Source: Poriferisodalis sp965116245
GTDB taxonomy: Bacteria > Actinomycetota > Acidimicrobiia > Acidimicrobiales > Poriferisodalaceae
Length of the DNA stretch: 64,000 bases
Direction: 5' to 3'
NCBI GenBank assembly: GCA_965116245.1
Contig: OZ220497.1
Span: forward strand, 2,356,001-2,420,000
The position numbers and the translations under genes are program-made. Positions 35,180-43,654 of the stretch are shown piece by piece. How positions within the stretch are numbered: the first letter of the stretch is position 1; each line of letters begins with the position of its first letter. The notes below the pieces were generated by a model. It was given only the letters and a program-made list of their open reading frames with translations. It was not told the origin of the DNA and ran no database searches.

Positions 35180-36932
35180 GACGCACCCCGGGCAACAGAC
35201 GTCGGGCAACAGATGGCGCCTCAGCTCTATCCGGACTGGCTGTTTTGGACCCGCTATCTGTTGGCATCGTTTCGCGGATGATGGGAGTGTGACAGGCAAC
35301 GAAACGTCCGGGTGCGATCTCGCGCATCTCCGGCTCCTCATCGGCGCAGCGTTGCGCTGCTAGGGGGCAGCGAGTACGGAACCGACAACCAGTGGGCGGA
35401 TTCATGGGGGACGGTAACTCACCGCCGATGCGTGCTGACCCCAGATCGGCGTTTGGATCAGGCTGAGGGATCGCTTCAAGCAGAAGTTCGGTGTAGGGAT
35501 GAGCTGGCGCGTCAAAAAGTGCGTCGGGTTCACTGACCTCGCAGAGTTTGCCCAGGTACATGACTGCCACGCGGTCGCTCACGTTCTTGACCACAGCCAA
35601 GTCGTGCGCGATGAAGACCATGGTTAGACCCATATCGCTTTTGAGATCTTCGAGCAGATTGAGTATCTGTGCTTGCACCGAAACATCCAGTGACGAAACT
35701 GGCTCATCGCAGATGAGAACCTGAGGCACGCTGACCAAAGCTCGAGCGATGGAGAGTCGTTGCGCCTGACCGCCTGAGAACTCCCACGGTCGACGGTCCA
35801 TAGCGTCGTCGGGGTTTATGCCGACATACTCCAGCACTTCGCGTACTCGCGGTTCGGCGCGATCACGTTCAGCCTGGCGGTTGCTGCGGTAGCACCTCAA
35901 CACCCAGCGCAGCAACAGAGTGTCGACAACGATTGAGCCAACCAAAACAGTCAGCTTGGCTCCCGAGTCAAGAGCGGCGACATAGAACACCTGCAACACC
36001 ACCATGGCGCTAAGGGTCGTCGCCACTCCGCTGGCCCCCGCCCGTGCTGGCTTGATGAGCGATGCCACCAGCCATGCAACTAGCGCAGCGGTAAGGAGGC
36101 TCAGCGCGGATGAGTTAAGCCACTGCGCCCAGCCTCCAAAGCTGGACCAGGTTCGCCACGTCAAGAACGCGCTGGCGGCGGCGGTGACTACTACGCCAGC
36201 GAGTCCAACTGGCGCCGAAACTTCGCCAAACTGCCGGGACATCAAGCTGAAAGGCAGCACTAACGCGAGCAATACCCAAACAAGGCCCAACAACAGCGCT
36301 ATCGCGGCCACTGTCGCAGCAACAGCCAAGGTCGGAAATCCGATGACTGCAGCCGGAATTTGCGTCCAGCCCAGCCACGGCTCCGCGCCTCGCTCCTCAA
36401 CAGCCTCCGACAGAATCCAGAGCGCAAAAGCCACCGAAGCCAGCCAGCGCAGGATTCGCATCGGTTCCGCTGTTCGCCTTGATAGGTCTTGCAGCCAGTG
36501 GCCAATGCGTTCTTGCCAATTGGTGATAGTGCTCTGTTGTCGCTCATTTTCGTGAGCGATATAAAGTGGTTCGGCGACTATGTCGCGCACTCGGCGTCTG
36601 GGGTTCAGCGAAGAGATCGGGTCCTGGTAGATCATCTGCAGGCGGGGCCGCACCGTTCGCATCGCGTCATCGCTGAAGTCAGTCAGCTCAGCGCCATTGA
36701 GCAGAACTGAGCCCGAGGTGGGTCTCGGAAGCTGCAGAATCGCGCGGCCCGTAGTGCTCTTCCCGCAGCCCGACTCCCCGACGAGTCCAAGTGTTTCTCC
36801 CTCAGTCAGGTCAAGCGACACGCCGGACACGGCATGAACAGTGCGTCCTGCGGCCGCGGGATACTGAACTACGAGGTCCCGCGCAGTTAGCAGAGCCTCC
36901 GATCGCAGGTGTGCGTTGCCGCTTCCAGCCAT
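35172..36932 (-). CDS. OppF/DppF-type ABC ATPase with inserted multi-span membrane domain
   Basis: Second ATPase of the peptide importer, 586 residues instead of the usual 320-350. Residues 1-127 are a normal OppF N-terminus (Walker A GESGCGKST at 52-60, Q-loop MIYQDPISSLNP). Residues 361-586 are the normal remainder (signature FSGGQAQR, Walker B VLICDEPVSSLD, H-loop IAHDL, HPYTELLLEAIP, Cys-containing tail). Between them, about residues 128-360, lies a polar linker and six or seven predicted spans (approximately 160-178, 193-230, 241-259, 277-292, 303-321, 326-345). The frame is intact throughout, so this is an insertion, not a frameshift or gene overlap. It falls at the beginning of the helical subdomain, where ATPases contact the permease. 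I know no equivalent. It is translated between dppC and oppD. Confidence 0.9.
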   Translation of the reverse strand: MAGSGNAHLRSEALLTARDLVVQYPAAAGRTVHAVSGVSLDLTEGETLGLVGESGCGKSTTGRAILQLPRPTSGSVLLNGAELTDFSDDAMRTVRPRLQMIYQDPISSLNPRRRVRDIVAEPLYIAHENERQQSTITNWQERIGHWLQDLSRRTAEPMRILRWLASVAFALWILSEAVEERGAEPWLGWTQIPAAVIGFPTLAVAATVAAIALLLGLVWVLLALVLPFSLMSRQFGEVSAPVGLAGVVVTAAASAFLTWRTWSSFGGWAQWLNSSALSLLTAALVAWLVASLIKPARAGASGVATTLSAMVVLQVFYVAALDSGAKLTVLVGSIVVDTLLLRWVLRCYRSNRQAERDRAEPRVREVLEYVGINPDDAMDRRPWEFSGGQAQRLSIARALVSVPQVLICDEPVSSLDVSVQAQILNLLEDLKSDMGLTMVFIAHDLAVVKNVSDRVAVMYLGKLCEVSEPDALFDAPAHPYTELLLEAIPQPDPNADLGSARIGGELPSPMNPPTGCRFRTRCPLAAQRCADEEPEMREIAPGRFVACHTPIIRETMPTDSGSKTASPDRAEAPSVARRLLPGVRHD

Positions 36933-36952
36933 TACAAGCCAGCCCTCATTGC

Positions 36953-36988
36953 CCAGTCATCGCTCATAGACCAGTCATCGCTCATAGA
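36953..36988. repeat. 18-bp direct repeat at dppC end
   Basis: Two identical 18-bp units (CCAGTCATCGCTCATAGA) in tandem; the second includes the dppC stop codon. They lie just before the OppF-type gene. Confidence 0.93.
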
Positions 36989-37818
36989 ACAGACTCGCGC
37001 GGCTCAAAATGCTGCTGGAGTTTGTCGCCCACGAAATTGAGCGCTAGCACCGTGATGAACATGACAATGGCTGGCATAAGACTGATGTGAGCGGCCACGT
37101 CAAGATTTGTTCTGCCCTTATTGATCATGTCGCCCCATGTGGGTGTAGGTGGCGGCACGCTCAAGCCAAGGAAGGCGACCGAACCTTCCACCACGATCAG
37201 ACCGGCCATGATGATCAGCGAGTAGCTGACGAGTGATGGAGCCACGTTTGGCAACACCTCACGGAACAAGACGCGACCATCGCGCGCCCCCAGGGTTTGA
37301 GCTGCGAGGACAAAGTCCTGATGGGCGACTGACAGCGTGGCTGCGCGCACCACGCGGGCAATCGGCGCAATTGACAACAAAACGAACGTAAAGACAAGAA
37401 TGAAGATGCGCCGCTTTGCCTCGGCATCCAAGAACAGCACCAACGCAAGGAACAGGATCAGCGGAGGAATCACCAACGACGCATTTAGTGTGGCTGTAAG
37501 CCACCGGTCCGCGCGGCCACTGAAGTAGCCAGAGACCATGCCCAACAAGCCACCGATCACCAGCGCCAACACGGTGCCCAAGGTGGAGATCACCAAGCTC
37601 ACCTGGGCTCCGTAGATCACTCGGCTAAACACGTCTCGACCCACGCCGTCGTTGCCAAACCAGTGCGTCAGGCTCGGACCTTGTTTGGATGTACCTGCGA
37701 ACGTTGCGGCGGGATCCTTCAGGGGCAAAATGTCAGCGAACACGGCCGCGAAGGCAAGCACAGCCAGGTATGCCACAGCCGCCCAAAAGAAGAACCCCAG
37801 TCGCCTAGGCACGGGCAC
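36982..37818 (-). CDS. dppC: Peptide ABC transporter permease (DppC)
   Basis: Second permease subunit, 278 residues, with a short N-terminal span (residues 9-28), the DppC-type periplasmic loop GPSLTHWFGNDGVGRDVFSRVIYGAQVS, five core spans and the EAA coupling motif around QTLGARDGRVLFREVLPN. The start is uncertain: GTG at 37818 (used here) or 37812 both fit GGGAGG just upstream; an earlier start at 37848 would overlap dppB more. It overlaps dppB by 14 nt. Its partner ATPase is the membrane-inserted protein, so an interaction inside the bilayer is conceivable. Confidence 0.92.
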   Translation of the reverse strand: MPVPRRLGFFFWAAVAYLAVLAFAAVFADILPLKDPAATFAGTSKQGPSLTHWFGNDGVGRDVFSRVIYGAQVSLVISTLGTVLALVIGGLLGMVSGYFSGRADRWLTATLNASLVIPPLILFLALVLFLDAEAKRRIFILVFTFVLLSIAPIARVVRAATLSVAHQDFVLAAQTLGARDGRVLFREVLPNVAPSLVSYSLIIMAGLIVVEGSVAFLGLSVPPPTPTWGDMINKGRTNLDVAAHISLMPAIVMFITVLALNFVGDKLQQHFEPRESVL

Positions 37819-38941
37819 TTGCCTCCCTACCGCGCAACCGTGGATCAAGTGCCAGATATAGGAAGTCGGACATCGTCAACACCACGATGTAGAGGGTGGA
37901 AATAACCAACACGCCGCCTTGAACGGCGATGAAGTCGCGTTGTGACACGCCCAGGAATATGTAGGCGCCCACGCCTGGAATGGTGAAGATGAATTCTGTA
38001 ATCAGCGCGCCGCCAATGAGCAGGCCCACGGTCAGACCCACGACGGTCAGCAGCGTGAAACTTGAGGGCCGCAGCGTGTGTCGCCACAAGATGCGCCTGG
38101 TGGGCATTCCCTTGCTGCGCGCCAGATCAATAAATGGCAATCGCAGAGTGCCGATGACATCGGAGCGCAGCAAACGCATGAAGACTGCCGCTTGGCCCAT
38201 GGCCAGTGACAGCGCTGGCAGTGCCATGTGCTTGAAGTGCAGCCAGACGTTGTCACCGAAGGGTACGTAACGGGCTGCTGGCAGTACACGAAACCCAATC
38301 TCGTTGCCAGCCACGCTGAGCCCACCGATGGCAAAAAACAGTACAAGAAGCACTGCGAGCACGTAATTCGGTGTGGCTAGAAATCCCAGCATTACGTTGT
38401 TTACTGCGCGGTCGGTTTTGGTTCCCTGCCGGTAACCGGCCCAGATGCCCAATGGAATAGCCGTGGCTAGTGCCAACACGACTGCGTAGGCCATGAGTTG
38501 TAAGGTCGGCGTCATGGATCGTGAGATTCCGTCTGCGATGTCTTCGCGAAGCACTATTGAGCTGCCTAGATCTCCCGATAGCACTCCGCCTAGCCAGTTG
38601 CCGTAACGACTAAAGAATGGCTCATCTAGGCCCAGTTCCGTGCGCACAATTGCGATCTGGTCCGCTGTCGCGGCTGGCCCCAGGATGTTGATTGCAGGAT
38701 CGCCCGGCAAGCTGGCCATCAGCGCAAACACCACAAACGAGACACCCACAATCACAGGAATCACGCTGGCTATGCGGCGCACCGCATAGCGGCCATCCGC
38801 GATGGCGGCACCGGAGATGCCAATCACCACTAGCACAGCGAAGGTCCAACTGAACGGCGGCCGCCAGAACCAGGCCCAGGCAATCGTGGCGGCCAATGTC
38901 ACAAAGACCACGCGCCCGAGGCGGTCGCGCGCAAATTGCAT
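37805..38941 (-). CDS. dppB: Peptide ABC transporter permease (DppB) with N-terminal extension
   Basis: First permease subunit. The core begins at YAVRRIASVIPVIVGVSFVVFALM and shows LPGDPA, GVLSGDLGSS and the EAA-type DLARSKGMPTRRILWRHTLRP coupling loop, as in DppB. Residues 1-50 precede this and add two hydrophobic spans that ordinary DppB proteins lack, giving 378 residues and eight predicted spans. ATG at 38941, with a GTG codon just before it. It lies 167 bp after the solute-binding protein gene, a gap that contains an exact 17-bp repeat. Confidence 0.92.
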   Translation of the reverse strand: MQFARDRLGRVVFVTLAATIAWAWFWRPPFSWTFAVLVVIGISGAAIADGRYAVRRIASVIPVIVGVSFVVFALMASLPGDPAINILGPAATADQIAIVRTELGLDEPFFSRYGNWLGGVLSGDLGSSIVLREDIADGISRSMTPTLQLMAYAVVLALATAIPLGIWAGYRQGTKTDRAVNNVMLGFLATPNYVLAVLLVLFFAIGGLSVAGNEIGFRVLPAARYVPFGDNVWLHFKHMALPALSLAMGQAAVFMRLLRSDVIGTLRLPFIDLARSKGMPTRRILWRHTLRPSSFTLLTVVGLTVGLLIGGALITEFIFTIPGVGAYIFLGVSQRDFIAVQGGVLVISTLYIVVLTMSDFLYLALDPRLRGREASARA

Positions 38942-38956
38942 CACGCCAGCGGACCG

Positions 38957-38990
38957 CGCATCAACGGTGTTTCCGCATCAACGGTGTTTC
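38957..38990. repeat. 17-bp exact tandem duplication upstream of dppB
   Basis: CGCATCAACGGTGTTTC occurs twice in direct succession in the leader between the solute-binding protein gene and dppB. Confidence 0.95.
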
Positions 38991-39108
38991 TGGGCGCATT
39001 GGCACCGCTCGAGTCCATGGCGCGGCAGTCGCCGCGGCATGAGTGCCGGTGCGACTGCCGCGCGCAAGATTCAACAGACTTCTCTTACAATCTGCCGGTC
39101 AACCTTCG

Positions 39109-41142
39109 TCAGCCTTGGCAGTTCCCATCCGTACACCAGACCTGTGTCAGGTGATGCTTGCCGGAGATCACTGGGAACGTGCCCTCATCATTACCCGGAA
39201 TCGGTAGGTCTGTAATGTTCTGCACCCGTGGATTGGCAATGATGCCCCATAGCGTCCAGTAGGTCCACAGATTCCACACGTTCTTGGCGAACGCACGGTT
39301 GACAGCTTCAGCCGCGGCTTGCCGTGCTGCAGGATCCGCCACATGTCGGATCACATTGAGCGCTTCAGCCATCTCTGGATCTAGGAAACGCCCAAAGTTG
39401 AGAGCTAACTCGGGTATTTGCGGATTGATGGGGCTTGCCGTAAAGGGACTCCACCAGTACCACTGCTCGGAGGGATCCACGCCGCCATGGTTGCGCCAGC
39501 CCTGCATCTGGAACACTCCGGCTAGCGCCAGGCCGATGTACTGTCCCTGTTCAATTGGTGCGATTGAAACGGCAAGCTCCTCGCCGAAGGTCTCCTGCCA
39601 CATGGACACGATGAGCTCGTTGGACTCAACATTGAACGCGTCATTGGTGGTGTTGAACGCGAATGTCACTGGATTCTGGCCGCTGTCAGTCTTGCACTGC
39701 TCAAACTCGGCCCTAGCTGCCTCTAGGTCGTAGGACGGATAGCCCGAGTCCTCCAGATAGCCCATGCTGCCTGGCGGGAATGGACCATTTGCCACCTGCA
39801 CCAGACCTTGATGCCGTTCATTGACGAAACGTTCTCCGTCAAACGCATGGGCCAGCGCCTTGCGGCAACTCAGGTGTACCAGCGGGTTGGTGACATTGAG
39901 TTCCAACGGGTCCATCGGGATGGGCTCGGCTGCTTGACGTACTGCTTGTAGCCAAGGATTAACGCCCGCTGCCACGTTGATGAGGTTGTGGCTCGTCTCG
40001 CCATAGTCGTTGGCCTGAAGCAATACGAAGTCGTCATCGCCCTCATATTTGGCGATCTCGTCCGCGTTGGCCGTATGGATGATGTCAAACTGCCCTGCCT
40101 TGAGTCCGTTGGAGCGACCTTGGATGTCCACGGCCACGACAAGCTCAATCTCGTCCAGGTACGGCAGATTTTCGCCCGTGATGCCGTTCTCGCCTCTCCA
40201 GTAGTCCGGGTTGCGTTCCGCCAAGAAGCTGTTGCCGTTGCCGGGCGTGTAGCTCACAAACTTGAAAGCGCCCAAGCCAACTGGTGCAGAGGGGTCGCCG
40301 TTGGCGTTGGCACGTGCCGCTTCTTTCATCTCGTCGGTCAGCGGCGACGAGGGAGATACGTACAGAGGGTTGTTGGGCAGTGTCTCCAGCCAGGCCTGGG
40401 AGAACATTTGGCCGCATACTTCGGCTCGGCCTGCTGGCCCGATGCCAGCGGCGAGTGGTTGGCCCGCACTGGCGGTGATGATGACCGACTGCCCGTCTCC
40501 CACCACGCTGTCAATGCCGAGGAGTGCTGGCCCGGTGAGGTCACTGAGGCGGCACAGGTTGATGTTGTAGGCCACGGCCTCGCCCGTCAGCGGTGTTCCA
40601 TCATGGAAGAAAATCCCGTCGCGAATCTCGAGCGTCCATTCCATGTAGTCGTCGCTGTGAGACTCCGATTCCACCAGGTAGGGCACGATCTCGCCGTCAC
40701 TATCGGTGATGTACAGCGACTCGGTGATGACGCGGAAGATCATGCGGCAACTAATCGCGCACGACGAGGCGTAGTGCACAAACGGGTTCGCCGTGTCTGC
40801 CTCAATGCCGTAGACGAGCCTGCCACCATGAACTGGGCCCGTTTCTACCTCGCGGGTGTCCTCACCGGTGGCGTCACCAGCTTCACGGGCTGCCGCCACT
40901 TCTTCCTCTTCCCCGGAAACTGTGGTAGCCGGAGCTGATTCCGCACCCGAAGTTGTAGCTGGAGCTGGGGTATCGCCATCGGCGCCATCGCTGTCGCTAT
41001 CACCGCCGCACGCTGCGGCGACCAGAGCAAACACGCATAGCACTACCGCAAGTCGAACTCCGAAGGAACGACGAAAACTTCCCCCCCGGTGTCGACCTGA
41101 CTCAAGCAGTTCTGCGTCGCGTTGTTGAAGATCTTTGTACAT
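39109..41142 (-). CDS. Peptide/nickel-type ABC solute-binding lipoprotein (family 5)
   Basis: Extracytoplasmic solute receptor of 677 residues for the downstream importer. A basic N-terminus and lipobox LVAAAC near residue 45 are followed by a low-complexity acidic Ser/Thr/Glu linker (about 46-100). The SBP_bac_5 fold follows, with GGRLVYGIEADTANPFVHYA, WTLEIRDGIFFHDGTPLTGEAV and NPDYWRG blocks. The ligand is not predictable, though the family takes peptides, nickel chelates, sugars and opines. It is longer than typical (500-600 residues) because of the linker and insertions. First gene of the operon, 120 bp after tRNA-Met on the opposite strand. Confidence 0.92.
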   Translation of the reverse strand: MYKDLQQRDAELLESGRHRGGSFRRSFGVRLAVVLCVFALVAAACGGDSDSDGADGDTPAPATTSGAESAPATTVSGEEEEVAAAREAGDATGEDTREVETGPVHGGRLVYGIEADTANPFVHYASSCAISCRMIFRVITESLYITDSDGEIVPYLVESESHSDDYMEWTLEIRDGIFFHDGTPLTGEAVAYNINLCRLSDLTGPALLGIDSVVGDGQSVIITASAGQPLAAGIGPAGRAEVCGQMFSQAWLETLPNNPLYVSPSSPLTDEMKEAARANANGDPSAPVGLGAFKFVSYTPGNGNSFLAERNPDYWRGENGITGENLPYLDEIELVVAVDIQGRSNGLKAGQFDIIHTANADEIAKYEGDDDFVLLQANDYGETSHNLINVAAGVNPWLQAVRQAAEPIPMDPLELNVTNPLVHLSCRKALAHAFDGERFVNERHQGLVQVANGPFPPGSMGYLEDSGYPSYDLEAARAEFEQCKTDSGQNPVTFAFNTTNDAFNVESNELIVSMWQETFGEELAVSIAPIEQGQYIGLALAGVFQMQGWRNHGGVDPSEQWYWWSPFTASPINPQIPELALNFGRFLDPEMAEALNVIRHVADPAARQAAAEAVNRAFAKNVWNLWTYWTLWGIIANPRVQNITDLPIPGNDEGTFPVISGKHHLTQVWCTDGNCQG

Positions 41143-41264
41143 CGTTGTTACCCCCAGTTAGCTCCGTTGTGGCACCGTTGGAGCAAGTTAGTCGCTCGGG
41201 AGGGCTCTGTTGACCATCGTCGTGACGCATGCCGTAACGCGTCGGGCACCGCTACCGTGCTGTC

Positions 41265-41337
41265 GGGCCGGTAGCTCAGTGGTCAGAGCAGGCGACTCAT
41301 AATCGCTGGGTCGTGGGTTCGATCCCCACCCGGCCCA
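41265..41337 (+). tRNA. tRNA-Met (CAU)
   Basis: 73-nt cloverleaf: acceptor GGGCCGG/CCGGCCC, D-arm AGCTCAGTGGTCAGAGC, anticodon stem GGCGA/TCGCT around loop CTCATAA (anticodon CAT) and T-arm GTGGGTTCGATCCCCAC. Discriminator A, no encoded CCA. The body fits elongator methionine. A tRNA-Ile read by lysidine-modified CAU cannot be excluded by eye. Confidence 0.93.
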
Positions 41338-41373
41338 CGAAGTTGAAGTGCCGGTATCGTTCCGTGGCGCGTT

Positions 41374-41401
41374 CGAGCAGATTCGAAATCTCGTCTGCTC
41401 G
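41374..41401. terminator. Hairpin between two tRNA genes
   Basis: Arms CGAGCAGA and TCTGCTCG (8 bp, perfect) enclose a 12-base loop between tRNA-Met and tRNA-Asn. It may end the tRNA-Met transcript or guide processing. No T-run follows, so the terminator label is tentative. Confidence 0.4.
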
Positions 41402-41406
41402 TGCGG

Positions 41407-41479
41407 TCCGGGGTAGCTCAGTTGGCAGAGCAGCGGACTGTTAATCCGTTTGTCGTGGGTTCGAGCCCCACCCCCGGAG
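41407..41479 (+). tRNA. tRNA-Asn (GUU)
   Basis: 73-nt cloverleaf: acceptor TCCGGGG/CCCCGGA, D-arm AGCTCAGTTGGCAGAGC, anticodon loop CTGTTAA (anticodon GTT), T-arm GTGGGTTCGAGCCCCAC, discriminator G, no encoded CCA. Its sequence overlaps the 3' end of dnaG on the opposite strand by 62 bp. Confidence 0.96.
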
Positions 41480-43592
41480 CATCGGCAGGTGAGTCTTTTG
41501 CAGGGTCGCCCAGCGAGCAGAGCCAGTCCCGCAGATCTTGCACGGCGGCAATGCGGCTTGCGGAATCCAGCAGGTCCCGTTCACGCGAGCGCAACTGTCG
41601 CAGCAGTTCTTGTCGAACCCCTAGTTGCTCTGCTGCAGAGAGCTCTGAGTCAAGTTGCATCCAGGGCGCATTCTCTTGACTGCTGACGCGGCGTTTCGCG
41701 GCACGAACGAAGCGCAGCATGGCTGTTGCAACCCGGTCCTTGGCTTCCTCGGCACTCACGGCTGCACCCGCCGTCACAGCCTTTGCGAGTAGCGCCACCA
41801 CAGGATCCTCAGGTTGTGCTGCAGCATCGTTCACATCGGAATTCACATGGGCAGCTATACGCGCACGCCAGTTGGTCTCGGTGCGCATCAATGCTAAGGC
41901 AGCGCGCCCAGCCGGCGTGGCCAACAGGTGCGGCACCATCAAATCAATTGCGTTGCCTTCAGGAGCCGCGGCGGCTTCCAGCAGTGCCCGATCCGCTTCG
42001 ACTTGCTTGCGAACATCGTCGGATCTGTGCTGCGGACTGCGTCGCTGCGAATATGCGGCCTCAACTTCGGCTTCGCCTGTCACCTGCGCGCTCCAGCTAT
42101 CAGACTCGTCGTAGCCAGGCGGGACATCCTCATCGGAGTGACTGTTTTCGGCGTAATCCCAATCGGCAGATTCATCTCGTCGCGACCCTGCTCTTGTAGA
42201 GGCAGCGCGATGGGTACCGCCCTGGGCCAAACGACTCCGAGCAGCATCTACTCGCGCACGGAACTGCTCAACCTCCATGGGTATCCGGCTTGCGATGGGA
42301 GCCAGATCACGGTCCAATAAGACGTCGGGCGGGTAAACAGCGAGGACTTCAGCAGCCTCCTCGGCTGCTCGGTCGCGTCCGGCTGGACTATCAAGTTCGG
42401 CGTGATCGAGCACACGTTCAGCGCGAAAAGCGTGCAGCGGCTGGGCCGCTTCTATCGCTTTGCGCAATGCAGGCGGGTTGGAAGCAGCCAAGTCGCCAGG
42501 GTCGGACTCGGGAGGCAATATCGCTACCGACACACTGAGCCCATAGGTGCTCTCCCATTGATGCACCCGCTCGGTGGCGGTCTTGCCCGCTGCGTCGGCG
42601 TCAAAGGCCAACACGATGTGCTTCGCAGAGCGCGACAACAACTCGGCGTGTTGTGCGGTCAGCGCGGTACCGCAGGTGGCGACAGCCTCACCAACGCCAA
42701 CCAAATCGCATCCGATGACATCGGTGTAGCCCTCGCACACCACAATCCGCCCTGCATCACGAGCAGCTTGCTTGGCCAGGTGCAAACCGTAGAGCACTCT
42801 GCTCTTGTCGTAAACCGAAGTGCCAGCCGTGTTCTTGTATTTAGGCCCCTTGGCTGGCGGTTCTTGCGGCCGAGGCACCACGCGGCCAGCGAAGCTGACT
42901 ACTCGACCGCGGGCGTCGCTAATCGGGAACATGATGCGATCCCGAAAAAAGTCGACTGCGCTGTCGGCTTCGTAGCCGCTGGCTGATTCGGCCTCTTGGG
43001 GCGCTGTCTGCGTTGGCTCGGTCTTCACGTACGCCAGTCCAGCGGCGGCGATCTGGGCTGCTGGCGCGTCGAGGTGTCGGCACAGCGCATCGGACTGCGG
43101 AGAATCCCACTGCGGCGGCGCGAAGCCGAGTCGCCACTTCATCACGGTCTCGCGGTCGTAGCCCCGACGGCGCAAGTACCCCCTGGCCACTTTGGCATCG
43201 GAACTGCTCATCAGCAGTTCGTGGTAATAGCTGGCTGCACGTTCAAGCAGTTCCAGCAGTGCAGCGCGACGTTTCTGGGCTCGTTGCGCACCCGGCGTGT
43301 CGTAGGTCAAGGTGATGTTTGCCGCTGCCGCTAGTTGTTCAACGGCTTCAACGAACTCCAGTTGCTCTGTCTCGCGCAGGAACGTGATGGCGTCACCCGA
43401 GGCCTTGCACCCGAAACAGTGGTAAAGACCGTCGCTGCCGCTGACGCTAAAGGACGGTGTCTTCTCGGTGTGGAACGGGCACAGCCCGACATGGCGGTTT
43501 CCGACTCGCTTGAGGCTCACCCGACGGCTGACGAGCGCGACCAGATCGGCCGCTTCACGTACGCGTTGCACATCGGAGTCTCGAATTCTCAT
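41418..43592 (-). CDS. dnaG: DNA primase DnaG
   Basis: Synthesises RNA primers at the replication fork. The 724-residue product has the N-terminal CHC2 zinc finger (CPFHTEKTPSFSV...YHCFGC), the RNA-polymerase core with the TOPRIM domain (VCEGYTDVIG and FDADAAG), and a long Ser/Ala/Glu-rich linker leading to a helical DnaB-interacting region. ATG at 43592, MRIRDSDV. The last 20 or so codons run antisense through tRNA-Asn, giving the tail GLEPTTNGLTVRCSAN with the stop inside the tRNA. It lies 62 bp after the PEP-utilising gene on the same strand. Confidence 0.95.
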   Translation of the reverse strand: MRIRDSDVQRVREAADLVALVSRRVSLKRVGNRHVGLCPFHTEKTPSFSVSGSDGLYHCFGCKASGDAITFLRETEQLEFVEAVEQLAAAANITLTYDTPGAQRAQKRRAALLELLERAASYYHELLMSSSDAKVARGYLRRRGYDRETVMKWRLGFAPPQWDSPQSDALCRHLDAPAAQIAAAGLAYVKTEPTQTAPQEAESASGYEADSAVDFFRDRIMFPISDARGRVVSFAGRVVPRPQEPPAKGPKYKNTAGTSVYDKSRVLYGLHLAKQAARDAGRIVVCEGYTDVIGCDLVGVGEAVATCGTALTAQHAELLSRSAKHIVLAFDADAAGKTATERVHQWESTYGLSVSVAILPPESDPGDLAASNPPALRKAIEAAQPLHAFRAERVLDHAELDSPAGRDRAAEEAAEVLAVYPPDVLLDRDLAPIASRIPMEVEQFRARVDAARSRLAQGGTHRAASTRAGSRRDESADWDYAENSHSDEDVPPGYDESDSWSAQVTGEAEVEAAYSQRRSPQHRSDDVRKQVEADRALLEAAAAPEGNAIDLMVPHLLATPAGRAALALMRTETNWRARIAAHVNSDVNDAAAQPEDPVVALLAKAVTAGAAVSAEEAKDRVATAMLRFVRAAKRRVSSQENAPWMQLDSELSAAEQLGVRQELLRQLRSRERDLLDSASRIAAVQDLRDWLCSLGDPAKDSPADAPGVGLEPTTNGLTVRCSAN

Positions 43593-43654
43593 CTTCACAT
43601 TGACGCTAACGCCGTGCTGCGACGCGAGCTTGAATGTTGCGCCAGTTAGCGGCG

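Noticed and set aside
35172..36932. Two overlapping genes or a frameshift instead of one inserted ATPase
   Set aside because: The single frame has no stop and both ATPase halves are needed to complete one nucleotide-binding domain; neither half has a credible separate start or end.
39988..40938. Plus-strand reading frame of 316 codons
   Set aside because: It lies antisense within the solute-binding protein gene and has no family features.
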